The notes under the pieces were generated by a model that saw only the letters and a list, made by a program, of their open reading frames with translations, was not told where the DNA came from and did not search any database. From contig NZ_JAGQCJ010000001.1 in NCBI RefSeq assembly GCF_024346135.1, positions 1-64,000 of the forward strand: a DNA stretch of 64,000 nucleotides. The letters run 5' to 3'. The position numbers and the translations under genes were made by a program. Shown piece after piece: positions 24,750 to 33,984 of this stretch (positions are counted from its first letter, which is position 1; each line of letters opens with the position of its first letter). Origin of the DNA: Cyanobium sp. CH-040. GTDB taxonomy: Bacteria; Cyanobacteriota; Cyanobacteriia; PCC-6307; Cyanobiaceae.

Positions 24750-26930
24750 TCAGAGCTCCACGCCCTCCAGCAGACGCCCTGCCACCAGCAGCATCAGGCT
24801 GCGGCTCTCCAGCGGAGCGCCGGTGGGTTTCCAGGGCTGGGGACGGCGGGGCAGATCCTCCCCGGGCGGCAGGGCGGTGTCGATCACCCGCACCCAGCCC
24901 GACGGGCAGACGGGCAGCTCGAAGTGGATCGCCCGGCTGTAGGCATTCATCCCGCACCAGAGCAGCGGACCATCCACCCTCTCGTGAACGCTCCAGGCCA
25001 GGGTGTGCGACCAGTCCGCCCAGTTGGGGGTGTTGACCTCCACCCCGTGCCACTGGCGCCAGAGCACGTGTTCGTCGTCGCTGCGGCGCTGCGGACGCAC
25101 CGGCAGGGGGACTTCAGGGTTGAGCAGCTGCCGGAGCTGCGTGCGCAGCTTCAGCAGCCGCCGCAGATAGGTGCGCAGGGCGTCGTCGTCCGCGTCGGGC
25201 TGCCAGTGCATCCAACCGAGGGGGTTGTTCTGGCACCAGGTGTTGTTGTTGCCCCCCTGGCTGCGGCGCACCTCATCGCCCATCAGCAGCATCGGCACGC
25301 CGGGCGCGAGAAGCAGGGTGGCCAGCAGGTTGCGCAGCTGGCGCTCGCGCAGGGCGGTGACGGCGTGATCGCTGCTGGGCCCCTCCACGCCGTGGTTCCA
25401 GCTGTTGTTGTGGTTGTCGCCGTCGCGGTTGTCCTCGCCGTTGGCGAGGTTGTGCTTCTGGTTGTAACTGACCAGATCGGCCAGGGTGAAGCCGTCGTGG
25501 GCGGTGAGGAAGGTGATGCACTGCCCCGGGTGCGGCGGCCGGGGCTCGTAGAGATCCGGACTGCCGCTCAGCCTCAGCCCCGTGGCCCAGGCCGTGCCCT
25601 GATCGCCCTTCCAGAACCGGCGCACGTCGTCGCGGAAGCGGCCGTTCCAGGTGGCCACCCGCAGGGCGGGGAAGTCGGCGAGCTTGTAGAGCCCGCCGCA
25701 GTCCCAGGGTTCGCTGATCAGCTTCAGGTCGGCCAGCTGGGGATCGGCCTCCATCGCCTCGAACAGCGGCGGGGCCTCCAGCGGCATCAGGTGGTCGCCG
25801 CGGCTGAGGGCGATGCCCAGATCGAAGCGGAAGCCATCCACCCCCAGCTCCACCGCCCAGCAGCGCAGCGATTCCAGGATCAGGCGTCGCACCAGGGGGC
25901 GGTTGGCGGCGATGGTGTTGCCGCAGCCGCTCACATCGAGGTACTCGCCCTGGTGGCCCTGCTGGTAGTAGAGCTGGTCGCAGAAGCCCCGCCAGCTCAG
26001 GGTGGGCCCCTGCTGGTTGCCCTCACTGGTGTGGTTGTACACCACATCGAGAATCACCTCGATGCCGGCCCGGTGGCAGGCGCTCACCAGCTGGCGCACC
26101 TGGTCGCGGGCGGTGAGCGGGTCGTCGCCCACCAGGTAGCCCTGGTGGGGCGCCATCCAGCTGATCGGGCTGTAGCCCCAGTGGTTCTGGCGGCCGGGCG
26201 GGGCATCGGCGGGGTCGAAGGCCATCACCGGCAGGAGCTCGATGGCGGTGACACCGAGCTCCTGCAGGTAGGGCAGGGTGTCGATCAGGCCCAGCAGGGT
26301 GCCCTGGCGCTCGCTCGGCACCGGGCAGCCGGCGCCCTGGGTGAAGCCGCCCACATGCAGTTCGTAGATGACGCTGCGCTGCCAGCTGTGCCGGGGCCTG
26401 GGAGCGGCGTCGAAATCGAAGCTGTCGCGTTCGGTGACCACCCCCTTGAGGCAGGTGCCGGTGTTCGGCACCGGTCCCACCGCCGCCTCGCGCCGGTAGC
26501 CCTTCCAGCCGGCGATGGCGCGGGCGCAGGGGTCGAGCAGCACCTTGGAGGGGTTGAAGCTGTGGCCGCCGCTCTGGAGCGGTCCGTACACCCGGTAGCC
26601 GTAGCAGCTGCCCAGGCCCGCGCCCTCCACCTCCACATGCCAGTGGTCACCGGAGCGGTGGCGCTGGTCGAGCTCCACCACGCGCTGCGGCTCGCTGGCC
26701 TCGCCATGGGCGAACAGCAGCAGTTCCACCCGGGTGGCCTGGGGGGCCACCACCGAGAAGTTCACGCCCCGGCGGGTGAGGCTGGCCCCCAGGGGCCAGG
26801 GCTGGCCCGGATGCGCCGGGGCTCCGTTGCCACCGGCCGCGGGCCTGGCGTTGCCACTGGCCGCGTGCCTGGTGTCAGCGCCGGTGTCAGCGGTGGGGCG
26901 GGCGGCCAAATCAGGGTTCGCTATAGCCAC
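24750..26930 (-). CDS. glgX: Glycogen debranching enzyme (isoamylase type)
   Basis: GH13 isoamylase that hydrolyses alpha-1,6 branches of glycogen; it works with phosphorylase to mobilise the night-time reserve. N-terminal CBM48-like domain (GASLTRRGVNFSVVAP), then the barrel: DVVYNHTSEG (region I), GFRFDLG with the nucleophile Asp, LISEPWD with the acid Glu, and FLTAHDGFTLADL with the third Asp. 726 residues. The start is GTG at 26930; the first 40 residues are Ala/Gly-rich with a DNA repeat, so the true start may be further in. Glycogen breakdown feeds pyruvate to the fermentation genes further on. Confidence 0.93.
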   Translation of the reverse strand: MAIANPDLAARPTADTGADTRHAASGNARPAAGGNGAPAHPGQPWPLGASLTRRGVNFSVVAPQATRVELLLFAHGEASEPQRVVELDQRHRSGDHWHVEVEGAGLGSCYGYRVYGPLQSGGHSFNPSKVLLDPCARAIAGWKGYRREAAVGPVPNTGTCLKGVVTERDSFDFDAAPRPRHSWQRSVIYELHVGGFTQGAGCPVPSERQGTLLGLIDTLPYLQELGVTAIELLPVMAFDPADAPPGRQNHWGYSPISWMAPHQGYLVGDDPLTARDQVRQLVSACHRAGIEVILDVVYNHTSEGNQQGPTLSWRGFCDQLYYQQGHQGEYLDVSGCGNTIAANRPLVRRLILESLRCWAVELGVDGFRFDLGIALSRGDHLMPLEAPPLFEAMEADPQLADLKLISEPWDCGGLYKLADFPALRVATWNGRFRDDVRRFWKGDQGTAWATGLRLSGSPDLYEPRPPHPGQCITFLTAHDGFTLADLVSYNQKHNLANGEDNRDGDNHNNSWNHGVEGPSSDHAVTALRERQLRNLLATLLLAPGVPMLLMGDEVRRSQGGNNNTWCQNNPLGWMHWQPDADDDALRTYLRRLLKLRTQLRQLLNPEVPLPVRPQRRSDDEHVLWRQWHGVEVNTPNWADWSHTLAWSVHERVDGPLLWCGMNAYSRAIHFELPVCPSGWVRVIDTALPPGEDLPRRPQPWKPTGAPLESRSLMLLVAGRLLEGVEL
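26826..26873. repeat. Imperfect tandem 2 x 24-bp repeat in the glgX 5' end
   Basis: GTTGCCACCGGCCGCGGGCC plus TGGC is repeated at 26850-26873 with three differences. It encodes the Ala/Gly-rich, non-conserved N-terminal tail of GlgX, so it is probably neutral slippage, or it marks that the annotated start is too far upstream. Confidence 0.75.
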
Positions 26931-26962
26931 AAACTAGTGATCCGATTGCCAGCGCACCGCAG

Positions 26963-27634
26963 GTGTTACAAGCCGTCAGCTCCGAACCCGGACGGCCGCC
27001 TCAAGCGGTGCGTCCGGGCCTGTGGCTGTTCGCCCCCAGCCGCGACAGCCGCGGGGGCAGCAGCTGGCTGGTGGAGGCCGCGGCGGTGGGGCTGGCTGAC
27101 GCGCCGGCGGGGGATCTGCTCATCGACTGTCCGGGCTGGACCGAGGCCAACCTGGACTGGCTGCGCCGGCGCGGCGGCCGCGGCACGATCGTGCTCACCA
27201 GCCGGGAGGGCCACGGCCGCTGCCGCCGCTTTCAGGAGGCCCTCGGCTGGGATGTGCTGGTGCAGGAGCAGGAGGCCTACCTGCTGCCAGGGATGCAGCG
27301 GCTCACCCGCTTCGCCGGCGAACACGAGCTGGCGCCGGGCGTGCGCCTGCTCTGGACGCCGGGACCCACGCCCGGCTCCTGCGTGCTGCACCTGGCCGCG
27401 GGCGGCAGTGACGGTCTCTTCTGCGGCAGGTTGCTGCAGCCGCTCGGGCCTGGCCGGGTGGGCCCCCTGGCCACGGCCCGCACGTTTCACTGGCCTCGGC
27501 AGCTGCGCAGCCTGGAGCGTCTGCGCGCCTGGCTGCCCGCCGGCTCGCCCCGCTGGATCGCCTGTGGCGGCGGGCTCGGTGCCCTGCGCGGCGAGAAGCT
27601 GGTGGGGGGCTCGGCCTGGAGCCCTGCGGTCTGA
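26963..27634 (+). CDS. Degenerate metallo-beta-lactamase-fold protein
   Basis: 223 residues with the layout of MBL hydrolases (LWLFAPSRDSRGGSSWLV first strands, LLIDCPGWTEANLDWL, then a TPGxTPGS motif), but the metal ligands are gone: the HxHxDH position reads TSREGHGR and the usual TPGHTPGS reads TPGPTPGS. It is therefore probably not a metal-dependent hydrolase. GTG start at 26963; divergent from glgX with 32 bases between starts. An 8-bp hairpin follows the stop. Confidence 0.78.
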   Translation: MLQAVSSEPGRPPQAVRPGLWLFAPSRDSRGGSSWLVEAAAVGLADAPAGDLLIDCPGWTEANLDWLRRRGGRGTIVLTSREGHGRCRRFQEALGWDVLVQEQEAYLLPGMQRLTRFAGEHELAPGVRLLWTPGPTPGSCVLHLAAGGSDGLFCGRLLQPLGPGRVGPLATARTFHWPRQLRSLERLRAWLPAGSPRWIACGGGLGALRGEKLVGGSAWSPAV

Positions 27635-27649
27635 GCGCTGCCGCTCAGA
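27630..27649 (+). terminator. Hairpin at the end of the MBL-like gene
   Basis: TCTGAGCG (27630-27637) pairs perfectly with CGCTCAGA (27642-27649) around the loop CTGC, and overlaps the TGA stop of the MBL-like gene. No clear U tract follows, so termination is probable but not certain. Confidence 0.55.
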
Positions 27650-27781
27650 CCCATTGCGGCAAGGGACTTCTGGGTTGCGGTGTCGGGGCACAGCCCATAC
27701 CATTGGCGCGCCAACCCCAAGGCTGGTCGGGGTTTCCGACTCGCCCCATTCCCCCGACAGCCCCTCTCAGGCTCCCCATCC

Positions 27782-28060
27782 ATGAACAAAGCAGATCTCG
27801 TCAACGTGGTGGCTGCCCGCACCGAGCTCACCAAGACCGACGTTGCCCAGGTGGTCGATGCCCTGATCGACACGATCATGGATTCAGTGGTCGACGGCAA
27901 GAAGGTGTCGATCCTCGGCTTCGGGTCCTTCGAGCCCCGCGACCGTTCCGCCCGCCAGGGACTCAACCCCAAGACCGGCGAGAAGATCAAGATCGAGGCC
28001 AAGCGTGTGCCCGCCTTCACCGCCGGCAAGATGTTCAAGGACAAGGTGCAGGGCGCCTGA
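27782..28060 (+). CDS. hup: HU family DNA-binding protein
   Basis: Nucleoid-associated histone-like protein, a dimer that bends DNA. The 92-residue sequence is diagnostic: MNKADLVNVVAARTELTKTD, VSILGFGSFEPRDR, the arm RQGLNPKTGEKIKIEA and VPAFTAGKMFKDKV. ATG at 27782. About 150 bases upstream are free for its promoter. gluQ begins inside or right after its 3' end. Confidence 0.97.
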   Translation: MNKADLVNVVAARTELTKTDVAQVVDALIDTIMDSVVDGKKVSILGFGSFEPRDRSARQGLNPKTGEKIKIEAKRVPAFTAGKMFKDKVQGA

Positions 28061-29036
28061 GGCCGTTCTGCTGCCGGTCCGCCTCCGGGCCGCCCTGCAG
28101 CAGGCCGTCGAGCGACGGCCGCGGGGCTACCGGGGTCGTTTCGCGCCTTCCCCCACCGGTGCGCTGCACCGCGGCAACCTGCGCACCGCGCTGCTGGCCT
28201 GGCTGGACGCACGCCTGGCCGGGGGCGAGCTGCTGCTGAGGATCGACGACCTGGACACGCCCCGCAACCGCCCCGGGGCCGAGCTGGCGATCCAGGCCGA
28301 TCTGCGCTGGCTCGGGCTGGACTGGGACGGCCCCGTGCTGCGCCAGAGCACGAGGCGAGGCCTCTACGCCTCGGTGCTCTCCGCCCTGCGCCGCGCCGGA
28401 GCGCTCTACCCCTGCCGCTGCAGCCGCAGGATGCTGGCTGATGTATCGGCTCCCCACGGCGGCATGCCCGTGTATCCGGGCTTCTGTCGCCGGCGCAGGG
28501 TGGGCTGGGGACCCGAGGCGGGACGCCTGCCCAGCTGGCGGCTGCGCCTGCCGGAGGGGCCGCTGCGCTGGCAGGAACGCCTCGCTGCCCCGGGAGTTCT
28601 GGATGGCCCCGAGGAGGTGGGGGATGTGGTGCTCCGCCGCGCCGATGGTTTTCTGGCCTATCACCTGGTCACGGCGGTGGACGAGCTCAGCCTGGGGATC
28701 ACCGATGTGCTGCGGGGGGAGGACCTCTGGTGGTCCACCGGTGCCCAGGTGGCCGTGATGGCGGCACTGGGGATGCCGCCGCCCCGCTACGGCCATCTGC
28801 CCCTGTGGCGGGATGCCGCCGGCCGGCGCCTGAGCAAGCGCGAGGCGGGCGAGGGTTTGGCCGGGCTGCGCCAGCGCGGGCTGGATGCCGCCGGGGTGAT
28901 CGGTGCGCTGGCCGCCAGTGCCGGCCTGGTGCCGCCGGGGTCGCGGCTCAGCGCCGCTGAGCTGCTTCAGGAGCTGACGCCGCAGCGGTTCGCGGACTGC
29001 CTGAAGGCCGCCGCAGCCCCCTCCCCGCAGGCTTAA
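28005..29036 (+). CDS. gluQ: Glutamyl-Q tRNA(Asp) synthetase
   Basis: Attaches glutamate to queuosine in the anticodon of tRNA-Asp. It is a GluRS catalytic domain without the anticodon-binding domain: GRFAPSPTGALHRGNLRTAL (HIGH-like), the zinc ligands in YPCRCSRR and VYPGFCRR, and the KMSKS-like RRLSKREAG. The only canonical start upstream of the core is GTG at 28005 within hup (56 bases of overlap); a CTG just after the hup stop is an alternative that would begin near the conserved RGYRGRFAPSP. Cotranscription with hup is likely. Confidence 0.93.
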   Translation: MCPPSPPARCSRTRCRAPEAVLLPVRLRAALQQAVERRPRGYRGRFAPSPTGALHRGNLRTALLAWLDARLAGGELLLRIDDLDTPRNRPGAELAIQADLRWLGLDWDGPVLRQSTRRGLYASVLSALRRAGALYPCRCSRRMLADVSAPHGGMPVYPGFCRRRRVGWGPEAGRLPSWRLRLPEGPLRWQERLAAPGVLDGPEEVGDVVLRRADGFLAYHLVTAVDELSLGITDVLRGEDLWWSTGAQVAVMAALGMPPPRYGHLPLWRDAAGRRLSKREAGEGLAGLRQRGLDAAGVIGALAASAGLVPPGSRLSAAELLQELTPQRFADCLKAAAAPSPQA

Positions 29037-29114
29037 CAAAGGCTTCGGGATCGCGGGGCCGAATCCGGTCCACAGTGATTCCCATCCACTCGGCTCCCGC
29101 GAGAGCCTCCACCC

Positions 29115-29345
29115 ATGATCCCCACCCGCACCCCTGATCTCCACACCTGGGAGCAGGGGGATGAGGTCTGTCCCCGCTGCGGAGGCAGTGGCGTGCTGCG
29201 CCTGGATGGCCAGCGCCTGCGCACCTGCATCCACTGTCTGGGCCAGGGCCGGCTCACTCGGCTGGAGCCCGCCACCACCACCGCGGCCCTGCGGGAGGCC
29301 AGCCTCCCCTTCAGCGTGCCTGCTTCTTCTTCTGCTGCCAGATGA
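29115..29345 (+). CDS. Small DnaJ-type zinc-ribbon protein
   Basis: 76 residues with two CxxCxGxG-like knuckles (CPRCGGSG and CIHCLGQG), the pattern of the DnaJ cysteine-rich zinc centre, followed by a Thr/Ala tail. Likely a small zinc-binding, protein-interacting protein; function unknown. ATG at 29115. Its last 35 bases overlap the small membrane-protein gene on the other strand. Confidence 0.7.
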   Translation: MIPTRTPDLHTWEQGDEVCPRCGGSGVLRLDGQRLRTCIHCLGQGRLTRLEPATTTAALREASLPFSVPASSSAAR

Positions 29346-29427
29346 AGAACGTGGCGGTGGCCACCACCGCCAGCAGCGGCACGGCGGTGAGCAGCAGCAG
29401 GATCACGGCGGTCCAGTCGGTGTACAT
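29311..29427 (-). CDS. 38-residue single-span membrane protein
   Basis: A short frame that most length cut-offs would drop. ATG at 29427, TGA at 29311. The peptide starts MYTDWTAVILLLLTAVPLL, continues AVVATATFFIW and ends QQKKKQAR: one hydrophobic helix with an acidic/Tyr N-terminus and a strongly basic C-terminus, the form of small photosystem, cytochrome b6f or NDH-1 subunits and of bacterial membrane microproteins. I cannot match it to a named subunit. The composition (Leu/Val/Ala run exactly the length of a membrane span, clean positive-inside charge) argues that it is real. Confidence 0.6.
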   Translation of the reverse strand: MYTDWTAVILLLLTAVPLLAVVATATFFIWQQKKKQAR

Positions 29428-29536
29428 GGCGGCGGAATCCGGTCGGGGGCCATCATCCCAGGCGGGCGGTCAGCCCGGCACGCCACCGCCACGTCGGCTG
29501 TGATAGGCGCAGTCACGTTCGCCGCCAGCCTCTGCG

Positions 29537-32386
29537 ATGACCGACGACGGCGCCCACCGCGGCCAGGCCCGCAGCACCGACCCCACCCACGACATCCTGC
29601 GCAGCGAGCGCCAGCCACTGCGGGCCCTCTTCCGCCCCGGCTGCGTCGCGGTGATCGGGGCCAGCGAGCGGCCGGGCAGCGTGGGCCGCACCCTGTTGTG
29701 GAACCTGATCCGCTCGCCCTTCGGCGGCACGGTGTATCCGGTGAACCCCCGGCGCCACAGCGTGCTCGGGGTGCGCTGCTGCGCCAGCGTGGCGGAGGTG
29801 CCCGAGCCGGTGGACCTGGCCGTGGTGGCGACGCCAGCCGCCGCCGTTCCCCAGCAGCTGGCCGCGTGCGCCGCGGCCGGTGTGAAGGCCGCCATCGTGC
29901 TCTCCGCCGGCTTCCGGGAGGTGGGCCCTGAGGGCCTGGCGCTGGAGACCCAGCTGCGCGCCATCCTGCGCGGCTCCGGCATGCGCCTGCTGGGCCCCAA
30001 CTGCCTGGGGCTGATGAATCCCCGCCTGGGGCTCAACGCCACCTTCGCGTCCGCCCTGGCGGCGCCGGGGCACGTGGGCTTCCTCAGCCAGTCGGGAGCC
30101 GTGTGCACGGCGGTGCTGGACTGGAGCCGCCGGCAGGGGGGGGGCTTCAGCGCCGTCGTCTCGATCGGCTCGATGCTGGATGTGGGCTGGGGCGATCTGA
30201 TCACCGTTCTGGGGGATGACCCCGCCACCCACAGCATCGTCATCTACATGGAGGCGATCGGCGATGCCCGCGCCTTCGTCTCGGCGGCGCGGGAGGTGGC
30301 CCTCACCAAGCCGATCGTGCTGATCAAGGGCGGCCGCAGCGCGGAGGCGGCGCGGGCGGCGGCGGCCCACACCGGCGCCCTGGCCGGCAGCGACGCCGTG
30401 CTGGAGGCGGCCCTGCGCCGCTGCGGGGTGCTGCGGGTGGAGCGCCTCTCCGACCTGTTCGACCTGGCCGATGTGCTGGCCAAGCAGTCCCGCCGGCCTG
30501 CCGGACCGCGGCTGGCGATCGTGACCAACGCCGGCGGCCCCGGCGTGCTGGCCACGGACGCGCTGGTGCTCGGCGGCGGCCGGCTGGCGGAGCTGGGGAC
30601 GGACAGCCTGGCCGCCCTCGATGCCGTGCTGCCGCCCCGCTGCAGCCGTGCCAACCCCATCGACATCCGCGGCGACGCCGATCCCCAGCGCTACGCCCGT
30701 GCCGTGGAGATCGCCCTGGCCGATCCCGGCAGCGACGGCGTGCTGGTGATCCTCACGCCCCAGGCGATGACCGATCCCACCACCACCGCCCAGCGCCTGC
30801 GGGAGCTGGCCGAACGCAGCGGCAAGCCCCTGCTGGCCAGCTGGATGGGGGGCGACGAGGTGGCCGAGGGCATGGCGATCCTCAACGCCGCCGGCATCGC
30901 CACCAACCCCTACCCCGACGCGGCGGCCCGGCTGTTCAACGCCCTCTGGCGGTACAGCGACAACCTGCGCGGGCTGTACGAGACCCCCGCCCTGCTGCCG
31001 GAGAGCGAGGAGAGCGCTGCCGGCGCGCAGGTGGTCGGGCATGCCGCCGCGACTCCGGTGCTGGAGCAGGCCCTGGCCGAGGGCCGGGAGCTTCTCAGCG
31101 CACTGGAGACCCGGCAGGTGCTGGCCAGCTACGGCATTCCCGTGCTGGAGACCCGGCTGGCCCGCACGGCCGCCGCCGCCTGCGAGGCCGCCGAGGCGAT
31201 CGGCTACCCGGTGGCGGTGAAGTTGCAGAGCCCAGCGCTCAGCCCCAGGAGCGACGTGGGCGGGGTGGGGCTGGATCTGGCCTCCGCCGAGGCGGTGGAG
31301 CGGGCCTTCAGCACCATGGCCGCGGCCATCGGCGAGCGCTTCGGCCCGCAGGCCTTCGAGGGGGTGACGGTGCAGCCGATGCTGCGGCGTGAGCAGGGCA
31401 TCGAGCTGATCGCAGGCAGCAGTCTCGATCCCCAGTTCGGGCCGGTGCTCCACTTCGGCAGCGGCGGCACCCTGGCGGAGGTGAACGGCGACAGCGCCGT
31501 GGGCCTGCCGCCCCTGAACACCACCCTGGCCAGGCGGCTGATGGAGCGCACCCGAGTCTACCGGGCCCTGCAGGGCATGGGCGGTGCCCCTGCGGCCGAT
31601 CTGGCGGAGCTGGAGCGACTGCTGGTGCGGCTCAGCCAGCTGGTGCTGGAGCAGCCCGCCATCCGCGAGGTCGCCATCAATCCGCTGCTGGTGAACCCCG
31701 CCGACGGCGATCGGCCCCTGGTGGCCCTCGCCGCCCGCATCCTGCTGCAGCCGCTGACGGGCGCCGCCTGCCATCTGCCGCGGCCGGCCATCCGTCCCTA
31801 TCCCAGCCAGTACGTGCGTCCCTGGCGCCTGCGCGATGGCACGGCGGTGACGATCCGCCCGATCCGTCCCGAGGACGAACCGCTGCTGGTGGCCTTCCAC
31901 CGCAGTCTCTCGGAGGAGAGCGTGTATTCCCGCTACTTCCACCTCACGTCCCTCGACCACCGCATCGCCCACGAGCGGCTGGTGCGCATCTGTTACAGCG
32001 ACTACGAGCGGGAGCTGGCCCTGGTGGTGGACCGGCGCGATCCGGCCAGCGGTGAGCACCGGATCCTGGCGGTGGGGCGGCTCAGCCGCCTGCACGAGCG
32101 CAACGACGCCGAGTTCTCGATGCTGATCGGCGACGGCTTTCAGGACCAGGGCCTGGGCACCGTCCTGCTCGGCCAGCTGCTGCGCGTCGGCCGCGACGAG
32201 GGCATCGACCACGTGCTGGCGGAGATCCTGCCGGGCAATGGCGCCATGCAGCGGGTGTGCCGCAAGCTCGGCTTCAGCCTCCGGGCCGGCGATGAGGTGG
32301 TGGAGGCCTGGATCGATCTGGCCGCACCCGCAGCCCCCGCCGATCAGCCCGCCGCCGACCCGCTCTCCAGCAGCGCCTCCACGTGA
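29537..32386 (+). CDS. NDP-forming acyl-CoA synthetase fused to GNAT acetyltransferase
   Basis: 949 residues. N-terminal CoA-binding domain ([19 protein letters not shown], about 38-56), two succinyl-CoA-ligase-like domains with [26 protein letters not shown] and the histidine motif [11 protein letters not shown], an ATP-grasp domain (about 520-740: [35 protein letters not shown]) and a C-terminal GNAT (about 770-930: [32 protein letters not shown]). The layout matches protein acetyltransferase Pat/PatZ; the phospho-acceptor His of active acetate-CoA ligases (ADP-forming) is present, so acetyl-CoA to acetate plus ATP is also possible. Convergent 43-base overlap with a deacetylase gene. Confidence 0.9.
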   Translation: MTDDGAHRGQARSTDPTHDILRSERQPLRALFRPGCVAVIGASERPGSVGRTLLWNLIRSPFGGTVYPVNPRRHSVLGVRCCASVAEVPEPVDLAVVATPAAAVPQQLAACAAAGVKAAIVLSAGFREVGPEGLALETQLRAILRGSGMRLLGPNCLGLMNPRLGLNATFASALAAPGHVGFLSQSGAVCTAVLDWSRRQGGGFSAVVSIGSMLDVGWGDLITVLGDDPATHSIVIYMEAIGDARAFVSAAREVALTKPIVLIKGGRSAEAARAAAAHTGALAGSDAVLEAALRRCGVLRVERLSDLFDLADVLAKQSRRPAGPRLAIVTNAGGPGVLATDALVLGGGRLAELGTDSLAALDAVLPPRCSRANPIDIRGDADPQRYARAVEIALADPGSDGVLVILTPQAMTDPTTTAQRLRELAERSGKPLLASWMGGDEVAEGMAILNAAGIATNPYPDAAARLFNALWRYSDNLRGLYETPALLPESEESAAGAQVVGHAAATPVLEQALAEGRELLSALETRQVLASYGIPVLETRLARTAAAACEAAEAIGYPVAVKLQSPALSPRSDVGGVGLDLASAEAVERAFSTMAAAIGERFGPQAFEGVTVQPMLRREQGIELIAGSSLDPQFGPVLHFGSGGTLAEVNGDSAVGLPPLNTTLARRLMERTRVYRALQGMGGAPAADLAELERLLVRLSQLVLEQPAIREVAINPLLVNPADGDRPLVALAARILLQPLTGAACHLPRPAIRPYPSQYVRPWRLRDGTAVTIRPIRPEDEPLLVAFHRSLSEESVYSRYFHLTSLDHRIAHERLVRICYSDYERELALVVDRRDPASGEHRILAVGRLSRLHERNDAEFSMLIGDGFQDQGLGTVLLGQLLRVGRDEGIDHVLAEILPGNGAMQRVCRKLGFSLRAGDEVVEAWIDLAAPAAPADQPAADPLSSSAST

Positions 32387-33303
32387 GCGGCGGCGCCGCC
32401 GGCCAGGCCCTTGAGGCCGTACCCGCCCTCCAGCACCGACACCAGGCGACCCTGGCAGTGCTCGCTGGCGACGGCCAGGCAGAGCCGGGTGAGGGCGGCG
32501 TAGTCGTCGTCCTCGAGCAGGAAGTGGCCGAGGGGATCGCCGCGGTGGCCGTCGAAGCCGGCCGATACCAGCATCAGCTGGGGGCGGAAGCGGGCGGCGG
32601 CGGGCAGCAGCGCCGCCTCCAGGGCCCCGAGCACGGCCGCTCCGTCGCTGTGGGCCGGCAGCGGGCAGTTGATCGTGAAGCCCAGCCCCGCCCCCTCGCC
32701 CCGTTCCCCGCTCGCGCCGCTGCCGGGGTAGTTGCCCCACTCGTGCACGCTCACGTAGAGCACCGAGGGGTCGCTCCAGAAGATCGCCTGGGTGCCGTTG
32801 CCGTGGTGCAGGTCCCAGTCGACGATCAGCACCCGCTCCAGGCCGTGCACCGCCTGGGCGTGGCGGGCGGCCAGGGCCACGTTGTTGAAGACGCAGAAGC
32901 CCATGCCCCGGCCGGCCTCGGCGTGGTGCCCGGGGGGCCGCACCAGGGCGAAGGCGTTCGCGACGCGGCCCGCCAGCACCGCATCCACCGCCGCCATGGT
33001 GCCGCCGGCCGCCAGCCGGGCCGCGTCCTCGGAGTGCTCGCCGATGGCGGTGTCGCCGGTGGAGAGCTCCCGGGCACCGTAGGCCACCTCATGGCGCACG
33101 ATCTCCAGGTAGCGGGCGCTGTGGCAGCGGCGCAGCTCCCGGTCCACCGCCGGGCGGGCCGGGATCAGCCGGCAGCGCTGCAGCAGCCCGCGCTGCTCCA
33201 GCGCGCGCTCGATCGCCTCCAGCCGCCGCGGACTCTCGGGATGGCCCAGCCCCGTCTCGTGCAGGCGGAAGGCCGGATCGATCACCAGTCCGGTGGCAGC
33301 CAT
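32344..33303 (-). CDS. Class II histone-deacetylase-like (AcuC-type) protein
   Basis: Zinc-dependent amidohydrolase of the HDAC/AcuC/acetylpolyamine family, 319 residues from the ATG at 33303 ([18 protein letters not shown]). Active-site motifs: [12 protein letters not shown] (His pair), [12 protein letters not shown], the zinc ligands in [35 protein letters not shown] and [11 protein letters not shown]. Substrate could be acetyl-lysine proteins or polyamines. It lies tail-to-tail with the Pat-like acetyltransferase and head-to-head with hoxE (about 110 bases). Confidence 0.92.
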   Translation of the reverse strand: MAATGLVIDPAFRLHETGLGHPESPRRLEAIERALEQRGLLQRCRLIPARPAVDRELRRCHSARYLEIVRHEVAYGARELSTGDTAIGEHSEDAARLAAGGTMAAVDAVLAGRVANAFALVRPPGHHAEAGRGMGFCVFNNVALAARHAQAVHGLERVLIVDWDLHHGNGTQAIFWSDPSVLYVSVHEWGNYPGSGASGERGEGAGLGFTINCPLPAHSDGAAVLGALEAALLPAAARFRPQLMLVSAGFDGHRGDPLGHFLLEDDDYAALTRLCLAVASEHCQGRLVSVLEGGYGLKGLAGGAAAHVEALLESGSAAG

Positions 33304-33414
33304 CGCCCTCCGCCTCCAGGCCACGCTTCCACCACAATCGCTGACAGCCCCGCCGGCGCTGGCTAGGCAGAAGACAGGAGCGGCGGGCACGCCGCGTCAG
33401 TCCCGTCCCCAGCC

Positions 33415-33984
33415 ATGATCGCGCCCCCCTCAGCGCAGTCCCCCCCCTTGGCGCCGTCCTCGCCCCAGGCGGACCTGCCCCCCCAGGCGGTGGAGCGCAC
33501 CACGCGGCTGATCCGCCAGCACCGCGGCCGCGCCGACGCCCTGATCGAGGTGCTGCACCAGGTGCAGGAGCTCTACGGCTACCTGCCGGCCGGGGCCCTG
33601 GCCCAGGTGGCCCGGGAGCTGAAGCTGCCCCTCTCCCGGGTGCACGGGGTGGCCAGCTTCTACCACCTGTTCCGGCTGGAGGCCCCCACGGCCCACCGCT
33701 GCGCCGTGTGCCTGGGCACGGCCTGCTTCGTGAAGGGCGGCGGTGAGCTGGCGGCCCGGATCGAGCGGCGCCTGGGGCTGCGGCTCGACGATCCCGCCGG
33801 CAACGGCACCTGGGCCCTGGAGCACGTGAGCTGCCTGGGGGCCTGCGGCCAGGCGCCGGTGCTGGTGGTGGACGGCCAGCTGGAGCCGCGCCTGCCGATG
33901 GACGATCCCGCTGCCCTGGACGCCCGCCTGGAGGCTCTCGGCCTTGCGGACGGCGCCGGGGCGGCGTGCGGGGGAGCGTCGTGA
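33415..33984 (+). CDS. hoxE: Bidirectional hydrogenase diaphorase subunit HoxE
   Basis: NuoE-like subunit carrying one [2Fe-2S] cluster, part of the HoxEFU diaphorase that links the hydrogenase to NAD(P)H, ferredoxin or flavodoxin. Seen: helical N-domain (LIEVLHQVQELYGYLP), HGVASFYHLF, and four cluster cysteines in CLGTACFVKGG and SCLGACGQAP. 189 residues with a Pro-rich N-terminus. First gene of the hox operon; its TGA overlaps the hoxF ATG. Confidence 0.96.
   Translation: MIAPPSAQSPPLAPSSPQADLPPQAVERTTRLIRQHRGRADALIEVLHQVQELYGYLPAGALAQVARELKLPLSRVHGVASFYHLFRLEAPTAHRCAVCLGTACFVKGGGELAARIERRLGLRLDDPAGNGTWALEHVSCLGACGQAPVLVVDGQLEPRLPMDDPAALDARLEALGLADGAGAACGGAS

Noticed and set aside
24924-27785. 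A 953-codon plus-strand frame over glgX
   Set aside because: It lies opposite the conserved glgX catalytic motifs and has no recognisable domain.
29513-32740. A 1075-codon open frame opposite the acyl-CoA synthetase
   Set aside because: Same low-complexity antisense composition; the plus strand holds a complete multi-domain protein.
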